From contig DATLJD010000008.1 of assembly GCA_035539135.1 (NCBI GenBank), positions 124,001-188,000 on the forward strand: a stretch of DNA of 64,000 nt, given 5' to 3'. This DNA is from JABFWF01 sp035539135 (GTDB lineage: Bacteria; Pseudomonadota; Gammaproteobacteria; Xanthomonadales; Xanthomonadaceae). The notes under the pieces are model-generated. The model was not told where the DNA came from, did not search any database, and saw only the letters and a program-made list of their open reading frames with translations. The position numbers and the translations under genes are program-made. Positions 50,770 through 59,590 of this stretch are shown here, in pieces. Positions within the stretch are counted from its first letter, which is position 1. Each line of letters opens with the position of its first letter.

Positions 50770-50878
50770 CGCTCTCTCCTTCCCCCGCGCGCGGGGGAAG
50801 GTTGGGATGGGGGCAAGCGGTGAGCGACGTCACTCACCCCCTCCCCGGCCCTCCCCCGCACGCGGCGGAGGGAGAAGT
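50770..50878. repeat. REP region between ybeD and lipB
   Basis: REP palindromes at 50779-50799 (TTCCCCCGCGCGCGGGGGAA) and 50847-50872 (imperfect). The 37-nt stretch 50806-50842, containing GTGAGCGACGTCACTCAC, is the exact reverse complement of 32844-32880. The repeat extends across the likely lipB start at 50820. Confidence 0.82.
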
Positions 50879-51566
50879 TTGTGTCGCAGCGGAGCGCGAC
50901 GTCGCCCTGCGTCCCTGCCTCGTCCGCGACCTCGGCCGCCAGCCCTACGAGCCGGTCTGGCGCGCGATGCAGCGCTTCACCGACGCGCGCGGCGAGGACA
51001 CGTCCGACGAGCTGTGGCTGGTCGAGCACGAACCGGTGTTCACCCTCGGCCAGGCCGGGCGGCCGGAACACGTGCTGGCGCCGGGCGACATCCAGGTCCT
51101 CCACGTCGACCGCGGCGGCCAGGTGACCTACCACGGGCCCGGACAACTCGTCGCCTATCCGCTGCTCGACCTGCGCCGGCTCAAGCTCGGCGTGCGCGAG
51201 TACGTGTGCCGGATCGAGCAGGCGGTGATCGACACCCTCGCCGACTGGAACATCCACGCGCAGCGCCGCGAGGGCGCGCCGGGCGTGTACGTGAACGGGG
51301 CGAAGATCGCCGCGCTCGGCATCCGCGTGCGGCGCGGCTGCGCGTTCCACGGGCTGGCCTTCAACATCGCGATGGACCTGGAGCCGTTCGCGCGGATCAA
51401 TCCCTGCGGCTACGCCGGGTTGGCGGTGACCGCGATGCTGGACCTCGGCGGCCCGGCCGGGCTGGAGGCGGTGAAGCCGGCGCTGCTGGGGCACCTGGCG
51501 GCGCAGTTCGGGCTGCAGCCGGTGCCGGCGGACGGCGTGCTGCCGGCGGAGGCGACGCCGGCCTGA
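50820..51566 (+). CDS. lipB: Octanoyltransferase LipB
   Basis: 248 residues from GTG 50820. It moves octanoyl from ACP to lipoyl domains. Family motifs: HVDRGGQVTYHGPGQLVAYP, GAPGVYVNGAKIAALGI (Lys nucleophile-proximal) and RRGCAFHGLAFNIAMDLEPF, INPCGYAG with the catalytic Cys. No ATG or GTG exists in frame between 50823 and RDLGRQPYEPVW, so the first ~20 residues (SDVTHPLPGPPPHAAEGE) are read from REP DNA unless a rarer start is used. The next gene of the pathway, lipA, follows 373 bp later. Confidence 0.94.
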   Translation: MSDVTHPLPGPPPHAAEGEVCVAAERDVALRPCLVRDLGRQPYEPVWRAMQRFTDARGEDTSDELWLVEHEPVFTLGQAGRPEHVLAPGDIQVLHVDRGGQVTYHGPGQLVAYPLLDLRRLKLGVREYVCRIEQAVIDTLADWNIHAQRREGAPGVYVNGAKIAALGIRVRRGCAFHGLAFNIAMDLEPFARINPCGYAGLAVTAMLDLGGPAGLEAVKPALLGHLAAQFGLQPVPADGVLPAEATPA

Positions 51567-51614
51567 AGGGGCGGGTTAAGCTCTGTCGGGACACCCGCCA
51601 CGCAAGGGATCTGC

Positions 51615-51746
51615 ATGCAGCTCGGCAACCGCAAGATCTGGATCGCGCTCCTGATCGCCGCCGGCGTGCTGGTGGTCTTTGCGCTCGGCACCGGGATAGG
51701 CCGCGACCTGGCCCTGCGCGACAACGCGGCGCAGCAGGCAGGCTGA
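51615..51746 (+). CDS. Small single-span membrane protein, 43 aa
   Basis: ATG 51615 has AAGGGA 6-12 nt upstream. The product is MQLGNRKIWIALLIAAGVLV followed by VFALGTGIGRDLALRDNAAQQAG: one hydrophobic helix (about 8-30) and a short charged tail, a typical small membrane protein. It sits between lipB and lipA. No family recognised; expression is unproven. Confidence 0.45.
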   Translation: MQLGNRKIWIALLIAAGVLVVFALGTGIGRDLALRDNAAQQAG

Positions 51747-51849
51747 CCGCCGGCCGGGTGCCGGGCGGAACCCGGCGTTCCAGGGTTGCGATTTGGGTTT
51801 CCGGGGCGGGAGCGGGAGAATGGGCGTTCGCGGCTGCGTCGCGGTCGCG

Positions 51850-51895
51850 CGCCCTCACCCCGGCCCTCTCCCGCATGCGGGAGAGGGGGAACCGC
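51850..51895. repeat. REP element upstream of lipA
   Basis: GCCCTCACCCCGGCCCTCTC, then CCGCATGCGGGAGAGGGGGAA. One palindrome of the CTCTCCCG-CGGGAGAG type, ending about 45 bp before the lipA start. Confidence 0.85.
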
Positions 51896-51939
51896 ATCGC
51901 CCTGCCTCTCCGGCCAGGAGAGGGGAATCCAGCATCGCC

Positions 51940-52941
51940 ATGACCGATCCGACTTCCCGCAGCATCCCCCTCGCCGTCATCGGCGAGTCGCCCGAGCTCG
52001 TGCCCGGCGCGCGCCAGGCCGGCGCCGACAAGATCGCGCGCTCGCCGGTGCAGTTCGCCGAGGCGCCGGTGCTGCGCAAGCCGTCGTGGATCCGGGTGCG
52101 CATCCCGCCGGGCAACGCGGTGCAGAAGCTCAAGGCCAAGCTGCGCGAGAACCGCCTGGTCACCGTGTGCGAGGAAGCGAGCTGCCCGAACATCCACGAG
52201 TGCTTCGGCCACGGCACCGCGACCTTCATGATCCTCGGCGAGGTCTGCACGCGGCGCTGCTCGTTCTGCGACGTCGCCCACGGCCGGCCCAAGCCGCCCG
52301 ATCCCGCCGAGCCGCTGCACCTGGCGCAGACGGTCAAGGACATGGGGCTGCGCTACGTGGTGGTGACCAGCGTCGACCGCGACGACCTGCGCGACGGCGG
52401 CGCGGCGCACTTCGTCGACTGCATCGCGGCGATCCGCGAGTTCAGCCCGGGCACCAAGATCGAGATCCTGACCCCGGACTTCCGCGGCAAGGGCCGGATG
52501 GAACGCGCGCTCGAGATCCTCGCCGCCAACCCGCCGGACGTGTTCAACCACAACATCGAGACGGTGCCCGACCTGTATCGCAACGTGCGCCCGGGCGCCG
52601 ACTACCAGTGGTCGCTGACCCTGTTGCGCAAGTTCAAGGAACAACATCCGCACATCCCGACCAAGTCCGGGATCATGCTCGGGCTCGGCGAAACGCTGGA
52701 GCAGGTGCACGCGACCCTGCGCGACCTGCGCGCGCACGCGGTGGAGATGGTCACGATCGGCCAGTACCTGCAGCCGAGCGCGCACCACCACCCGGTGCTG
52801 CGCTACTGGACGCCGGACGAGTTCAAGGCGCTGGAAGTGTTCGGGATGGAGCTCGGCTTCACCCACGTCGCCTCGGGGCCGCTGGTGCGCTCGTCCTACC
52901 ACGCGGACCGCCAGGCCGCGGAGGCTGGCGTCGCCGCCTGA
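51940..52941 (+). CDS. lipA: Lipoyl synthase
   Basis: 333 residues. Radical SAM enzyme that inserts two sulfurs into octanoyl groups. It has the auxiliary-cluster cysteines CEEASCPNIHEC and the radical SAM CTRRCSFCD (C-x3-C-x2-C), then VVVTSVDRDDLRDGG and VFNHNIETV. The C-terminal SYHAD motif with RSSYHAD supplies the serine ligand of the auxiliary cluster. ATG 51940 is the first plausible start after a REP; longer frames read through the repeat. Confidence 0.97.
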   Translation: MTDPTSRSIPLAVIGESPELVPGARQAGADKIARSPVQFAEAPVLRKPSWIRVRIPPGNAVQKLKAKLRENRLVTVCEEASCPNIHECFGHGTATFMILGEVCTRRCSFCDVAHGRPKPPDPAEPLHLAQTVKDMGLRYVVVTSVDRDDLRDGGAAHFVDCIAAIREFSPGTKIEILTPDFRGKGRMERALEILAANPPDVFNHNIETVPDLYRNVRPGADYQWSLTLLRKFKEQHPHIPTKSGIMLGLGETLEQVHATLRDLRAHAVEMVTIGQYLQPSAHHHPVLRYWTPDEFKALEVFGMELGFTHVASGPLVRSSYHADRQAAEAGVAA

Positions 52942-53102
52942 ACGGGCGACTGGCCGGCGCGCGGCGGGGCTGGCGTTCACATCGCGGCGAGGTGGCGCCC
53001 TTACATTGGGGTTCAAGGGGGTCCGCAACTTCCGGCACTGTCCGCCGGTCCCAGCACGCCCCAGCCTGTCCACAGACGGCCATGCCGGCCGTGAGAGCCC
53101 CG

Positions 53103-55322
53103 ATGAAAGCGCATCATTCCCTGCTGGTCCTCGCCCTCGCCGTTCCGCTCGCGCTGTTGGCGCGCACGCCCGCCGACGCGGGCGCCGGCGCCGAGAACGC
53201 GCGCGCCGCCTCCGCCGAGAGCAGCATCACCGCCGGGCCGACCCCGGTCCAGGCGACGACCGCGAAGATGGTCTACGGCTGGCTCTCCGACAGCCGCTTC
53301 GCCTACCGCCCGCGCGCGCTCGACGACGCGCTGTCGCAGGACATCTTCAAGCGCTACCTGGAATCGCTGGACGGCAGCAAGATGTTCTTCACCGCGCAGG
53401 ACGTGGCGAAGTTCGCGCCGTACCGGACCACGCTCGACGACGCCATCAAGGGCGGCAAGCTCGATCCGGCGTTCGCGATCTTCGCGCTGTACCGCCAGCG
53501 CGTGGACGAGCGCGCGAACTACGCGCGCAAGCTGCTCAAGCAGGACATCTTCGACTTCACCGGCGAGGATCGCTGGTACTACGACCGCGAGGACGCGCCC
53601 TGGGCCGCCGACCGCGCCGCGCTGGACGCGCTGTGGAAGCAGTCGGTACGCAACGACTGGCTGCGCCTGGCGCTGGCCGGCAAGAAGCCCGACGAGATCC
53701 GCAAGACGCTGGACAAGCGCTACGCCAACCTGTCGGACACGGTCAACGAACTCAACGGCGACGACGCCTTCCAGAGCTTCCTCAACGCCTACACCGGCTC
53801 GATCGATCCGCACACCAACTACTTCAACCCGCGCACCGCGGAGCGCTTCAACCAGTCCATGTCGCTGTCGCTGGAAGGCATCGGCGCGGTGCTGCAGAAG
53901 CAGGACGACGTGGTGGTGATCCGCGAGATCGTGCCGGGCGGCCCGGCCGCGCGCAGCGACAAGCTGGTGCCGGGCGACCGCATCGTCGCGGTCGGCCAGG
54001 GCGCGAGCGGGCCGATGGAGGACGTGGTCGGCTGGCGCATCGACGACGTGGTCGACAAGATCAAGGGCCCGAAGGACACGCTGGTGCGGCTGGACATCGT
54101 GCCGCCGGAGGCCGGCCTGGACGCCAAGCCGAACCGGGTCGTGATCAAGCGCGACAAGGTCAAGCTGGCCGAGGACGCGGCCAAGGCCGAGACCATCACG
54201 ATCCCGGGCGCGAACGGCGCGCCGGCCCGGCGGATCGGCGTGATCAAGCTGCCGGGCTTCTACCAGGACTTCGCCGCGCGCCGCAGCCACGACGGCGACT
54301 ACGTCTCGGCGACCCGCGACGTCGCCCGCCTGCTGCAGCAGTTCAAGGCGCAGAAGGTGGACGGCGTGGTGATGGACCTGCGCAACAATGGCGGCGGTTC
54401 GCTGGACGAGGCGGTCGAGCTGACTGGCCTGTTCATCGACAGGGGCCCGGTGGTGCAGGTGCGCGAATCCGGCGGCCGGGTGCTGGTCAACGGCGACGAC
54501 AAGCCCGGCGTGGCCTGGGACGGGCCGCTGGCGGTGCTGATCAACCGCGGCTCGGCCTCGGCGTCGGAGATCTTCGCCGGCGCGATCCAGGACTACGGCC
54601 GCGGCCTGGTGATCGGCGAGCCGAGCTTCGGCAAGGGCACGGTGCAGAACCTGGTCGACCTCGACCGCTGGCCGGCCAACGAGGAAGCGCGCTTCGGCCA
54701 GCTCAAGCTGACCATCGCGCAGTTCTTCCTGCCCGGCGGCAGCAGCACCCAGAACCGCGGCGTGGTGCCGGACGTGGCCTTCCCGGTGACGGTGGACGCC
54801 ACCGAGTTCGGCGAGAGCACCTACGACAACGCGCTGCCGTGGACCCGCATCGCCGCGGTCTCGCACGTGCGCTACGGCAACTTCGCGCCGCTGCTGCCGC
54901 AGCTGCAGTCGCTGCACAAGGCGCGCGTGGCCAGGGACAAGGAGTTCCAGTGGTGGGCGCAGGACGTGGCCGAGTTCCGCGCCGAGCAGGCCAAGAAGTA
55001 CGTCTCGCTGAACGAGGCCGAGCGCCGCGCCGAGCGCGACAAGGAGGCCGCCAAGCGCGCGCAGCGCCAGGCCGAGCGCAAGGCGCTGGGGCTGGAGCTG
55101 GATCCGCTGGCCGATGACGTGCTCGACGACGGCCTGCAGGCCAGCGAGCGCGACATCGCCGCCGACGCCGCGCGCGAGAAGGCGGCCGAGAAGCGCCCGG
55201 ACCCGCTGCTGCGCGAATCGGCCGCGATCCTCGCCGACGCGACCCGCCTGCTGGTCAACAACCAGCAGCTGACCGCGCAGGTGCTGCCGGAGACCGGCAC
55301 GGCGCTGCACTGGGCCGAGTAG
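53103..55322 (+). CDS. prc: C-terminal processing peptidase (Prc/Tsp)
   Basis: 739 residues with signal peptide. An N-terminal helical domain, a PDZ domain (about 240-330: GIGAVLQKQDDVVVIREIVPGGPAARS), then the S41 serine protease core with Ser486, Lys511 and Gln515 (GSASASEIFAG; FGKGTVQ), matching E. coli Ser430/Lys455/Gln459. A charged C-terminal region (RRAERDKEAAKRAQRQAERKALG) follows. It trims periplasmic proteins such as peptidoglycan hydrolases. It ends in a strong terminator. Confidence 0.95.
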   Translation: MKAHHSLLVLALAVPLALLARTPADAGAGAENARAASAESSITAGPTPVQATTAKMVYGWLSDSRFAYRPRALDDALSQDIFKRYLESLDGSKMFFTAQDVAKFAPYRTTLDDAIKGGKLDPAFAIFALYRQRVDERANYARKLLKQDIFDFTGEDRWYYDREDAPWAADRAALDALWKQSVRNDWLRLALAGKKPDEIRKTLDKRYANLSDTVNELNGDDAFQSFLNAYTGSIDPHTNYFNPRTAERFNQSMSLSLEGIGAVLQKQDDVVVIREIVPGGPAARSDKLVPGDRIVAVGQGASGPMEDVVGWRIDDVVDKIKGPKDTLVRLDIVPPEAGLDAKPNRVVIKRDKVKLAEDAAKAETITIPGANGAPARRIGVIKLPGFYQDFAARRSHDGDYVSATRDVARLLQQFKAQKVDGVVMDLRNNGGGSLDEAVELTGLFIDRGPVVQVRESGGRVLVNGDDKPGVAWDGPLAVLINRGSASASEIFAGAIQDYGRGLVIGEPSFGKGTVQNLVDLDRWPANEEARFGQLKLTIAQFFLPGGSSTQNRGVVPDVAFPVTVDATEFGESTYDNALPWTRIAAVSHVRYGNFAPLLPQLQSLHKARVARDKEFQWWAQDVAEFRAEQAKKYVSLNEAERRAERDKEAAKRAQRQAERKALGLELDPLADDVLDDGLQASERDIAADAAREKAAEKRPDPLLRESAAILADATRLLVNNQQLTAQVLPETGTALHWAE

Positions 55323-55354
55323 CCCGGCGGAAGGAGCGCGTCACGCACACGAAG

Positions 55355-55384
55355 ACGCCTGCCTCGCGGCAGGCGTTTTTGTTT
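55355..55384 (+). terminator. Rho-independent terminator of prc
   Basis: ACGCCTGCC, loop TCGC, GGCAGGCGT, then TTTTGTTT. Perfect 9-bp stem with a T tract, 32 nt past the stop. Confidence 0.92.
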
Positions 55385-55440
55385 CTGGTAGCCGGTAGCC
55401 GAAAAGCGAAGCCACGAACGGGAAGGCGGTGGGGCGCGCC

Positions 55441-55537
55441 GGGTGGGAGAGGTGGGCAGGACCGTATGCGGCATGGATGCCGCATCCGGGCCTGCATGGA
55501 CGGATTCACGGCGCGTCCTGCACGCCTCTCCCGCCCG
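55441..55537. repeat. ~95-bp imperfect palindromic element, copy A
   Basis: It begins GGGTGGGAGAGGTGGGCAGG and ends CCTCTCCCGCCCGG, with CATGGACGGATTCACGGCGC inside. The reverse complement of 61981-62069 aligns along its whole length. The ends are inverted repeats (GGGAGAGG/CCTCTCCC), like a small non-autonomous mobile repeat. Confidence 0.78.
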
Positions 55538-55562
55538 GCGCGCAGGCCTGATGCCTGCCCCG

Positions 55563-57290
55563 CTACCCCAGCCGCGCCTGCAGCAACGCGCGCAGCTCGT
55601 CCTTGTCGGCATCATCGAGGCCGCTCTCGCGCTGCTTGGCCTGCAGTTCGTCCACGCGCTGCTGCAACGTCTGCTTCTCCAGCTGCGCCATCGCGTCGAG
55701 GAATTCGCCCTGCCAGGCCGCGGCGTCGCCGGGCATCGTCTGCGTCGCCAGCTTGTGCAGCGCGGCCGCGTCCTCGCGCTCCTCGAAATGCGCGAGCAGC
55801 ACGCCGGTGCTGATGTCGGGCCGCGCCTTCACCAGCGCGATGAGCTCCGCGAGCAGCGGGATGCCGGGCTGGCGCAGTTCGGCGAAGCGGTAGGGCGGCT
55901 GCAGCGCCAGCGCCAGCGACGGCTGCTGCAGCAGCAGCGCGATCGCGCTGCGCACCAGGCTGCGCCGGGGCGCGTGGGTGGGCGCCGTGCCGCGCGCGCG
56001 CTGCACCGGCACGTGCGTCTGCGGCGCGCTGGCGCGCGCGCCGACGCCGGTGAGCTCGGTCAGCCGCTGCCGCATCAGGTCGGCGAAGGCGCCGTCGGGC
56101 AGCTGCGCCAGCAGTGGCTTGCAGCGCTCGGCCAGGCGCGCCTTGCCGTCGAGACTGGACAGGTTCACGCCCTCGCCCATCTGCGCGAAGAAGAACTCCG
56201 ACAGCGGCGTCGCCTGCGCGAGGCGCGCGGCGAAGCCTTCGTTGCCTTCCTGGCGCACGATCGTGTCCGGGTCCTCGCCCTCGGGCAGGAACAGGAAGAA
56301 CGCCTGGCGGCCGTCCTTCATCCGCGGCAGCACCGACTCGACCGCCTTCCACGCCGCGCCGCGGCCGGCGCGGTCGCCGTCGAAGCAGAAGAACACGTCC
56401 GGCGCGTTGCGGAACAGCAACTCCGCGTGGTCGGGCGTGGTGGCGGTACCGAGCGTCGCCACCGCCTCGCTGATGCCATGCTGGGCGAGCGCGACCACGT
56501 CCATGTAGCCCTCGACCACGATCAGCCGCGCCAGCTTCGTGTTGGCCTGCCGCGCCTGCCACAGGCCGTACAGCTCGCGGCCCTTGTGGAAGACCAGGGT
56601 CTCCGGCGAGTTGAGGTACTTGGGCGAATCCTCGGGATCGATGACGCGGCCGCCGAACGCGATCACCCGGCCGCGGCGGTCGTGGATCGGGAACATCAGG
56701 CGGTCGCGGAACTTGTCGTAGACGTGGCCCTTGTCGTTCTTGGACAACAGGCCGGCGCGCTCGAGCAGCGCCATCCGCCGCGCGTCGGTGCCGAGCGCGT
56801 CCTTCAGCCCGCTGTAGCCGTCGGGCGCGTAGCCGATCGCGTAGCGGGCGACGATGTCGGCGCTCAGTCCGCGTTTTTCGACGTACGCACGCGCCTTGGC
56901 GCTGCCGGCGAGCTGCTTCTGGAAGAATTTGCCGGCGGCGTCCAGCGCGGCGTAGACGTCGCGGGTCTCGCCGTTCTCGTTCTTCTGCCGGGTCTCGCGC
57001 GGCACCTCGATGCCGGCGCGGCGCGCGAGTTCCTCGATCGCGTCGAGGAACTCGAGGCGGTCGTAGTTCATCAGGAACGAGATCGCGGTGCCGTTCGCCC
57101 CGCAACCGAAGCAGTGGTAGAACTGCTTGGTCGGCGACACCGTGAACGAAGGCGAACGCTCGTCGTGGAACGGGCAGCGCGCCGAATACTCCTTGCCCTG
57201 CCGCTTGAGCGGCACGCGCGCGCCGATCACCTCGACGATGTCGGTGCGCGCGAGCAGGTCGTCGATGAAGGCGTCGGAGAGGCGGGCCAT
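55563..57290 (-). CDS. dnaG: DNA primase
   Basis: 575 residues. N-terminal CHC2 zinc finger with Cys39, His42, Cys60 and Cys63 (ARCPFHDERSPSF; FYHCFGCGANG), the RNA polymerase core, then TOPRIM (VVEGYMDVVALAQHG; FFCFDGDRAGRGAAW) and a DnaB-binding C-terminal helical domain. It makes primers for replication. Order rpsU-yqeY-dnaG is the conserved macromolecular-synthesis operon. A REP lies between yqeY and dnaG (132-bp gap). Confidence 0.97.
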   Translation of the reverse strand: MARLSDAFIDDLLARTDIVEVIGARVPLKRQGKEYSARCPFHDERSPSFTVSPTKQFYHCFGCGANGTAISFLMNYDRLEFLDAIEELARRAGIEVPRETRQKNENGETRDVYAALDAAGKFFQKQLAGSAKARAYVEKRGLSADIVARYAIGYAPDGYSGLKDALGTDARRMALLERAGLLSKNDKGHVYDKFRDRLMFPIHDRRGRVIAFGGRVIDPEDSPKYLNSPETLVFHKGRELYGLWQARQANTKLARLIVVEGYMDVVALAQHGISEAVATLGTATTPDHAELLFRNAPDVFFCFDGDRAGRGAAWKAVESVLPRMKDGRQAFFLFLPEGEDPDTIVRQEGNEGFAARLAQATPLSEFFFAQMGEGVNLSSLDGKARLAERCKPLLAQLPDGAFADLMRQRLTELTGVGARASAPQTHVPVQRARGTAPTHAPRRSLVRSAIALLLQQPSLALALQPPYRFAELRQPGIPLLAELIALVKARPDISTGVLLAHFEEREDAAALHKLATQTMPGDAAAWQGEFLDAMAQLEKQTLQQRVDELQAKQRESGLDDADKDELRALLQARLG

Positions 57291-57361
57291 GGGGGGATGA
57301 TAGGGGGTGGGTCGCGCGTTGGGCGCGGCCTCATCGGCGCGTGGCTCGGCGCTGCGCGCCC

Positions 57362-57415
57362 AGCGCCCTCACCCCGGCCCTCTCCCGTAAACGGGAGAGG
57401 GGGAACTGCGGCGCG
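57362..57415. repeat. REP element between yqeY and dnaG
   Basis: GCCCTCACCCCGGCCCTCTC, then CCGTAAACGGGAGAGGGGGAACTGCGGCGC. One CTCTCCCGT-ACGGGAGAG palindrome, inside the rpsU-yqeY-dnaG operon and so transcribed. Confidence 0.88.
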
Positions 57416-57421
57416 CGGCGC

Positions 57422-57886
57422 TCAGTCGGCGTCGGTGCGCTGGCCGGACAGGCGCTGCTTGACCAGTTTCGACACCTCGCCCATGTCGGCGCGGCCGGCC
57501 AGGCGCGGCTTGAGCACGCCCATCAGCTTGCCGATGTCGGCCGGGCCGGCGGCGCCGGTTTCTGCCATCGCCGCGTCGATCGCGTCGAGGATCTCGGCCT
57601 CGCCCATCTTCGCCGGCAGGTAGTGCTCGATGATCGCCATCTCGTCGCGCTCGATCCGCGACAGGTCGTTGCGGCCGGCGGCGTCGTACTGCGACACCGA
57701 GTCGCGGCGCTGCTTGACCATCTTCTCCAGCACCGCGATCACCTGGGCGTCGTCGAGCTCGACGCGCTCGTCGACCTCCTTCTGCTTGATCGCCGCGTTG
57801 ATCAGGCGGATCACGCCGAGGCGGGTCTTGTCGCCGCCCTTCATCGCGGCCTTCATGTCGTCGTTGAACTGGGTCTTGAGGCTCAT
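57422..57886 (-). CDS. yqeY: GatB/YqeY-domain protein
   Basis: 154 residues. The family opening SLKTQFNDDMKAAMKGGDKTRLGVIRLI is exact in style, followed by YLPAKMGEAEILDAI and IGKLMGVLKPRLAGRADMGEVSKLVKQRL. The domain is related to the tRNA-binding tail of GatB; its own function is not settled. Encoded between rpsU and dnaG, as in many proteobacteria. Confidence 0.93.
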   Translation of the reverse strand: MSLKTQFNDDMKAAMKGGDKTRLGVIRLINAAIKQKEVDERVELDDAQVIAVLEKMVKQRRDSVSQYDAAGRNDLSRIERDEMAIIEHYLPAKMGEAEILDAIDAAMAETGAAGPADIGKLMGVLKPRLAGRADMGEVSKLVKQRLSGQRTDAD

Positions 57887-58048
57887 GGGCCCACCGGTGG
57901 GTCGATCGGGAAGGGGAAAGCGTGGCAGGGCGGGCGCCATGGCGGCGACAAGCCCGCGGCGCGCAAACGCAAGAAGCCGGCGACGCTCGCGCGTGCCGGC
58001 TCCGGAAGCTGCTGCGTCGGAACGCCCGGCGAGGCCGGGCGGCGCGGC

Positions 58049-58264
58049 TCAGTACAGCCGCTGGCGCTTGGTGACGTCGCGCGAGACGCGGCGGGCCTGG
58101 CGCTTCACCGCGGCGGCGGCCTTGCGCTTGCGCTCCTGGGTCGGCTTCTCGTAGAACTCGCGCTTGCGGGTCTCGGCGAGGACGCCGGCCTTTTCGCAGG
58201 TGCGCTTGAAGCGGCGCAGGGCAAACTCGAAGGGCTCGTTTTCGCGGACTTTGACGCTGGGCAT
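58049..58264 (-). CDS. rpsU: 30S ribosomal protein bS21
   Basis: 71 residues, the usual length. MPSVKVRENEPFEFALRRFKRTCEKAGVL, EFYEKPTQERKRKAAAAVKR and the final Arg-rich RLY tail are diagnostic. It helps initiation on the 30S subunit. First gene of the minus-strand operon, divergent from tsaD. A GC-rich hairpin with arms CGCCCGGC/GCCGGGCG (58023-58041) follows and may regulate read-through into yqeY. Confidence 0.98.
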   Translation of the reverse strand: MPSVKVRENEPFEFALRRFKRTCEKAGVLAETRKREFYEKPTQERKRKAAAAVKRQARRVSRDVTKRQRLY

Positions 58265-58354
58265 AGGGATCTCGTAGCGGGAACCGGCCCAGTCGGACCG
58301 GGCGAGCCGCGTATGATACTGGCTGGTCCTGCGCTGGCGCAACCGAGGGGCTGA

Positions 58355-58445
58355 CTCACCCCACCCCAGCCCTCCCCCGCAAACCGGGGGGAGGGAGCAA
58401 GAGCGCCCTCACCCCAACCCTCTCCCGCAGGCGGGAGAGGGGGAC
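58355..58445. repeat. REP pair between divergent rpsU and tsaD
   Basis: CTCCCCCGCAAACCGGGGGGAG at about 58373-58394 and CTCTCCCGCAGGCGGGAGAG at 58421-58440. They occupy the promoter region shared by rpsU and tsaD. Confidence 0.85.
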
Positions 58446-58500
58446 GACCCGCGCGACCGCGGCATCCACCGTCACCGTCCTTATTCCTGGCCCCTGCTCC

Positions 58501-59553
58501 ATGCGCGTCCTCGGCATCGAAACCTCCTGCGACGAAACCGGCGTGGCCGTGTTCGACACCGCCTTCCGCGGCGCGGAGGGACTGCGGGCGCAGGCGGTCT
58601 ACAGCCAGATCGCGCTGCACGCCGAGTACGGCGGGGTGGTGCCCGAGCTGGCCAGCCGCGACCACGTGCGCAAGCTGCTGCCGCTGGTCCGGCAGACCCT
58701 GGCCGAGGCCGGGTTGTCGGTGCGCGACCTCGACGGCGTGGCCTACACCGCCGGCCCGGGCCTGGTCGGCGCGCTGCTGGTCGGCGCCGGGGTGGCACGG
58801 GCGCTGGCCTGGGCGCTGGAGCTGCCGGCGATCGGCGTGCACCACATGGAAGGCCACCTGCTGGCGCCGCTGCTGGAAGCGCCCGACCTGGAACCGCCCT
58901 TCGTCGCCCTGCTGGTCTCCGGCGGCCACACCCAGCTGGTCGCGGTGGACGCGATCGGCGATTACCGCCTGCTCGGTGAAACCCTGGACGACGCCGCCGG
59001 CGAGGCCTTCGACAAGACCGCCAAGCTGATGGGCCTGCCCTATCCCGGCGGGCCGCAACTGGCGAAGCTGGCGGAAACCGGCGCGCCGGGCGCGTTCCGC
59101 TTCGCGCGGCCGATGACCGACCGGCCAGGCCTGGACTTCAGCTTCAGCGGACTGAAGACCCAGGTGCTGCTGGCCTGGCGCGACAGCGACCAGGGCGACA
59201 CGACGCGCGCGGACATCGCGCGCGGCTTCGAGGACGCGGTGGTGGAGACGCTGGCGATCAAGTGCGGACGCGCGCTGGACGCCGCCGGCTGCGAGACGCT
59301 GGTGGTCGCCGGGGGCGTCGGCGCCAACCGCCGCCTGCGCGCGCAATTGCAGGCGATGGCGGAGCGCCGCGGCGGACGGGTGGTGTTCCCGCGCCCGGCG
59401 CTGTGCACCGACAACGGCGCGATGATCGCCTTCGCCGGCGCGCTGCGGCTGGACGCCGGCCAGCGCGACGACGCCTCGGTGCGGGTCGCGCCGCGCTGGG
59501 ACATGGCCACGTTGCGGCCGCTGGACGCGGAATCGGCGCAGCCGGCGCGTTAA
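58501..59553 (+). CDS. tsaD: tRNA threonylcarbamoyladenosine transferase subunit TsaD
   Basis: 350 residues. ASKHA-fold protein with IETSCDETGVAVFD, the metal-binding His115-x3-His119 (HHMEGHL), LVSGGHTQLV and VAGGVGANRRLR. Together with TsaB and TsaE it installs t6A at position 37 of ANN-reading tRNAs. Divergent from rpsU, a classic arrangement. 37 nt upstream of the folB-folK fusion. Confidence 0.97.
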   Translation: MRVLGIETSCDETGVAVFDTAFRGAEGLRAQAVYSQIALHAEYGGVVPELASRDHVRKLLPLVRQTLAEAGLSVRDLDGVAYTAGPGLVGALLVGAGVARALAWALELPAIGVHHMEGHLLAPLLEAPDLEPPFVALLVSGGHTQLVAVDAIGDYRLLGETLDDAAGEAFDKTAKLMGLPYPGGPQLAKLAETGAPGAFRFARPMTDRPGLDFSFSGLKTQVLLAWRDSDQGDTTRADIARGFEDAVVETLAIKCGRALDAAGCETLVVAGGVGANRRLRAQLQAMAERRGGRVVFPRPALCTDNGAMIAFAGALRLDAGQRDDASVRVAPRWDMATLRPLDAESAQPAR

Positions 59554-59590
59554 GCTCGCCCGGTCACGTCACGGACCGGTCGCGCCGCCC

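Noticed and set aside
51786..53102. Very long plus-strand frame running through lipA into prc
   Set aside because: The part before ATG 53103 is Arg/Pro-rich, overlaps lipA in another frame, and the Prc signal peptide begins at 53103.
57971..58000. GCCGGC-type hairpin between yqeY and rpsU as a Rho-independent terminator
   Set aside because: Arms AGCCGGC/GCCGGCT are separated by a 13-nt loop and no clean T run follows; read-through into yqeY is expected in this operon.
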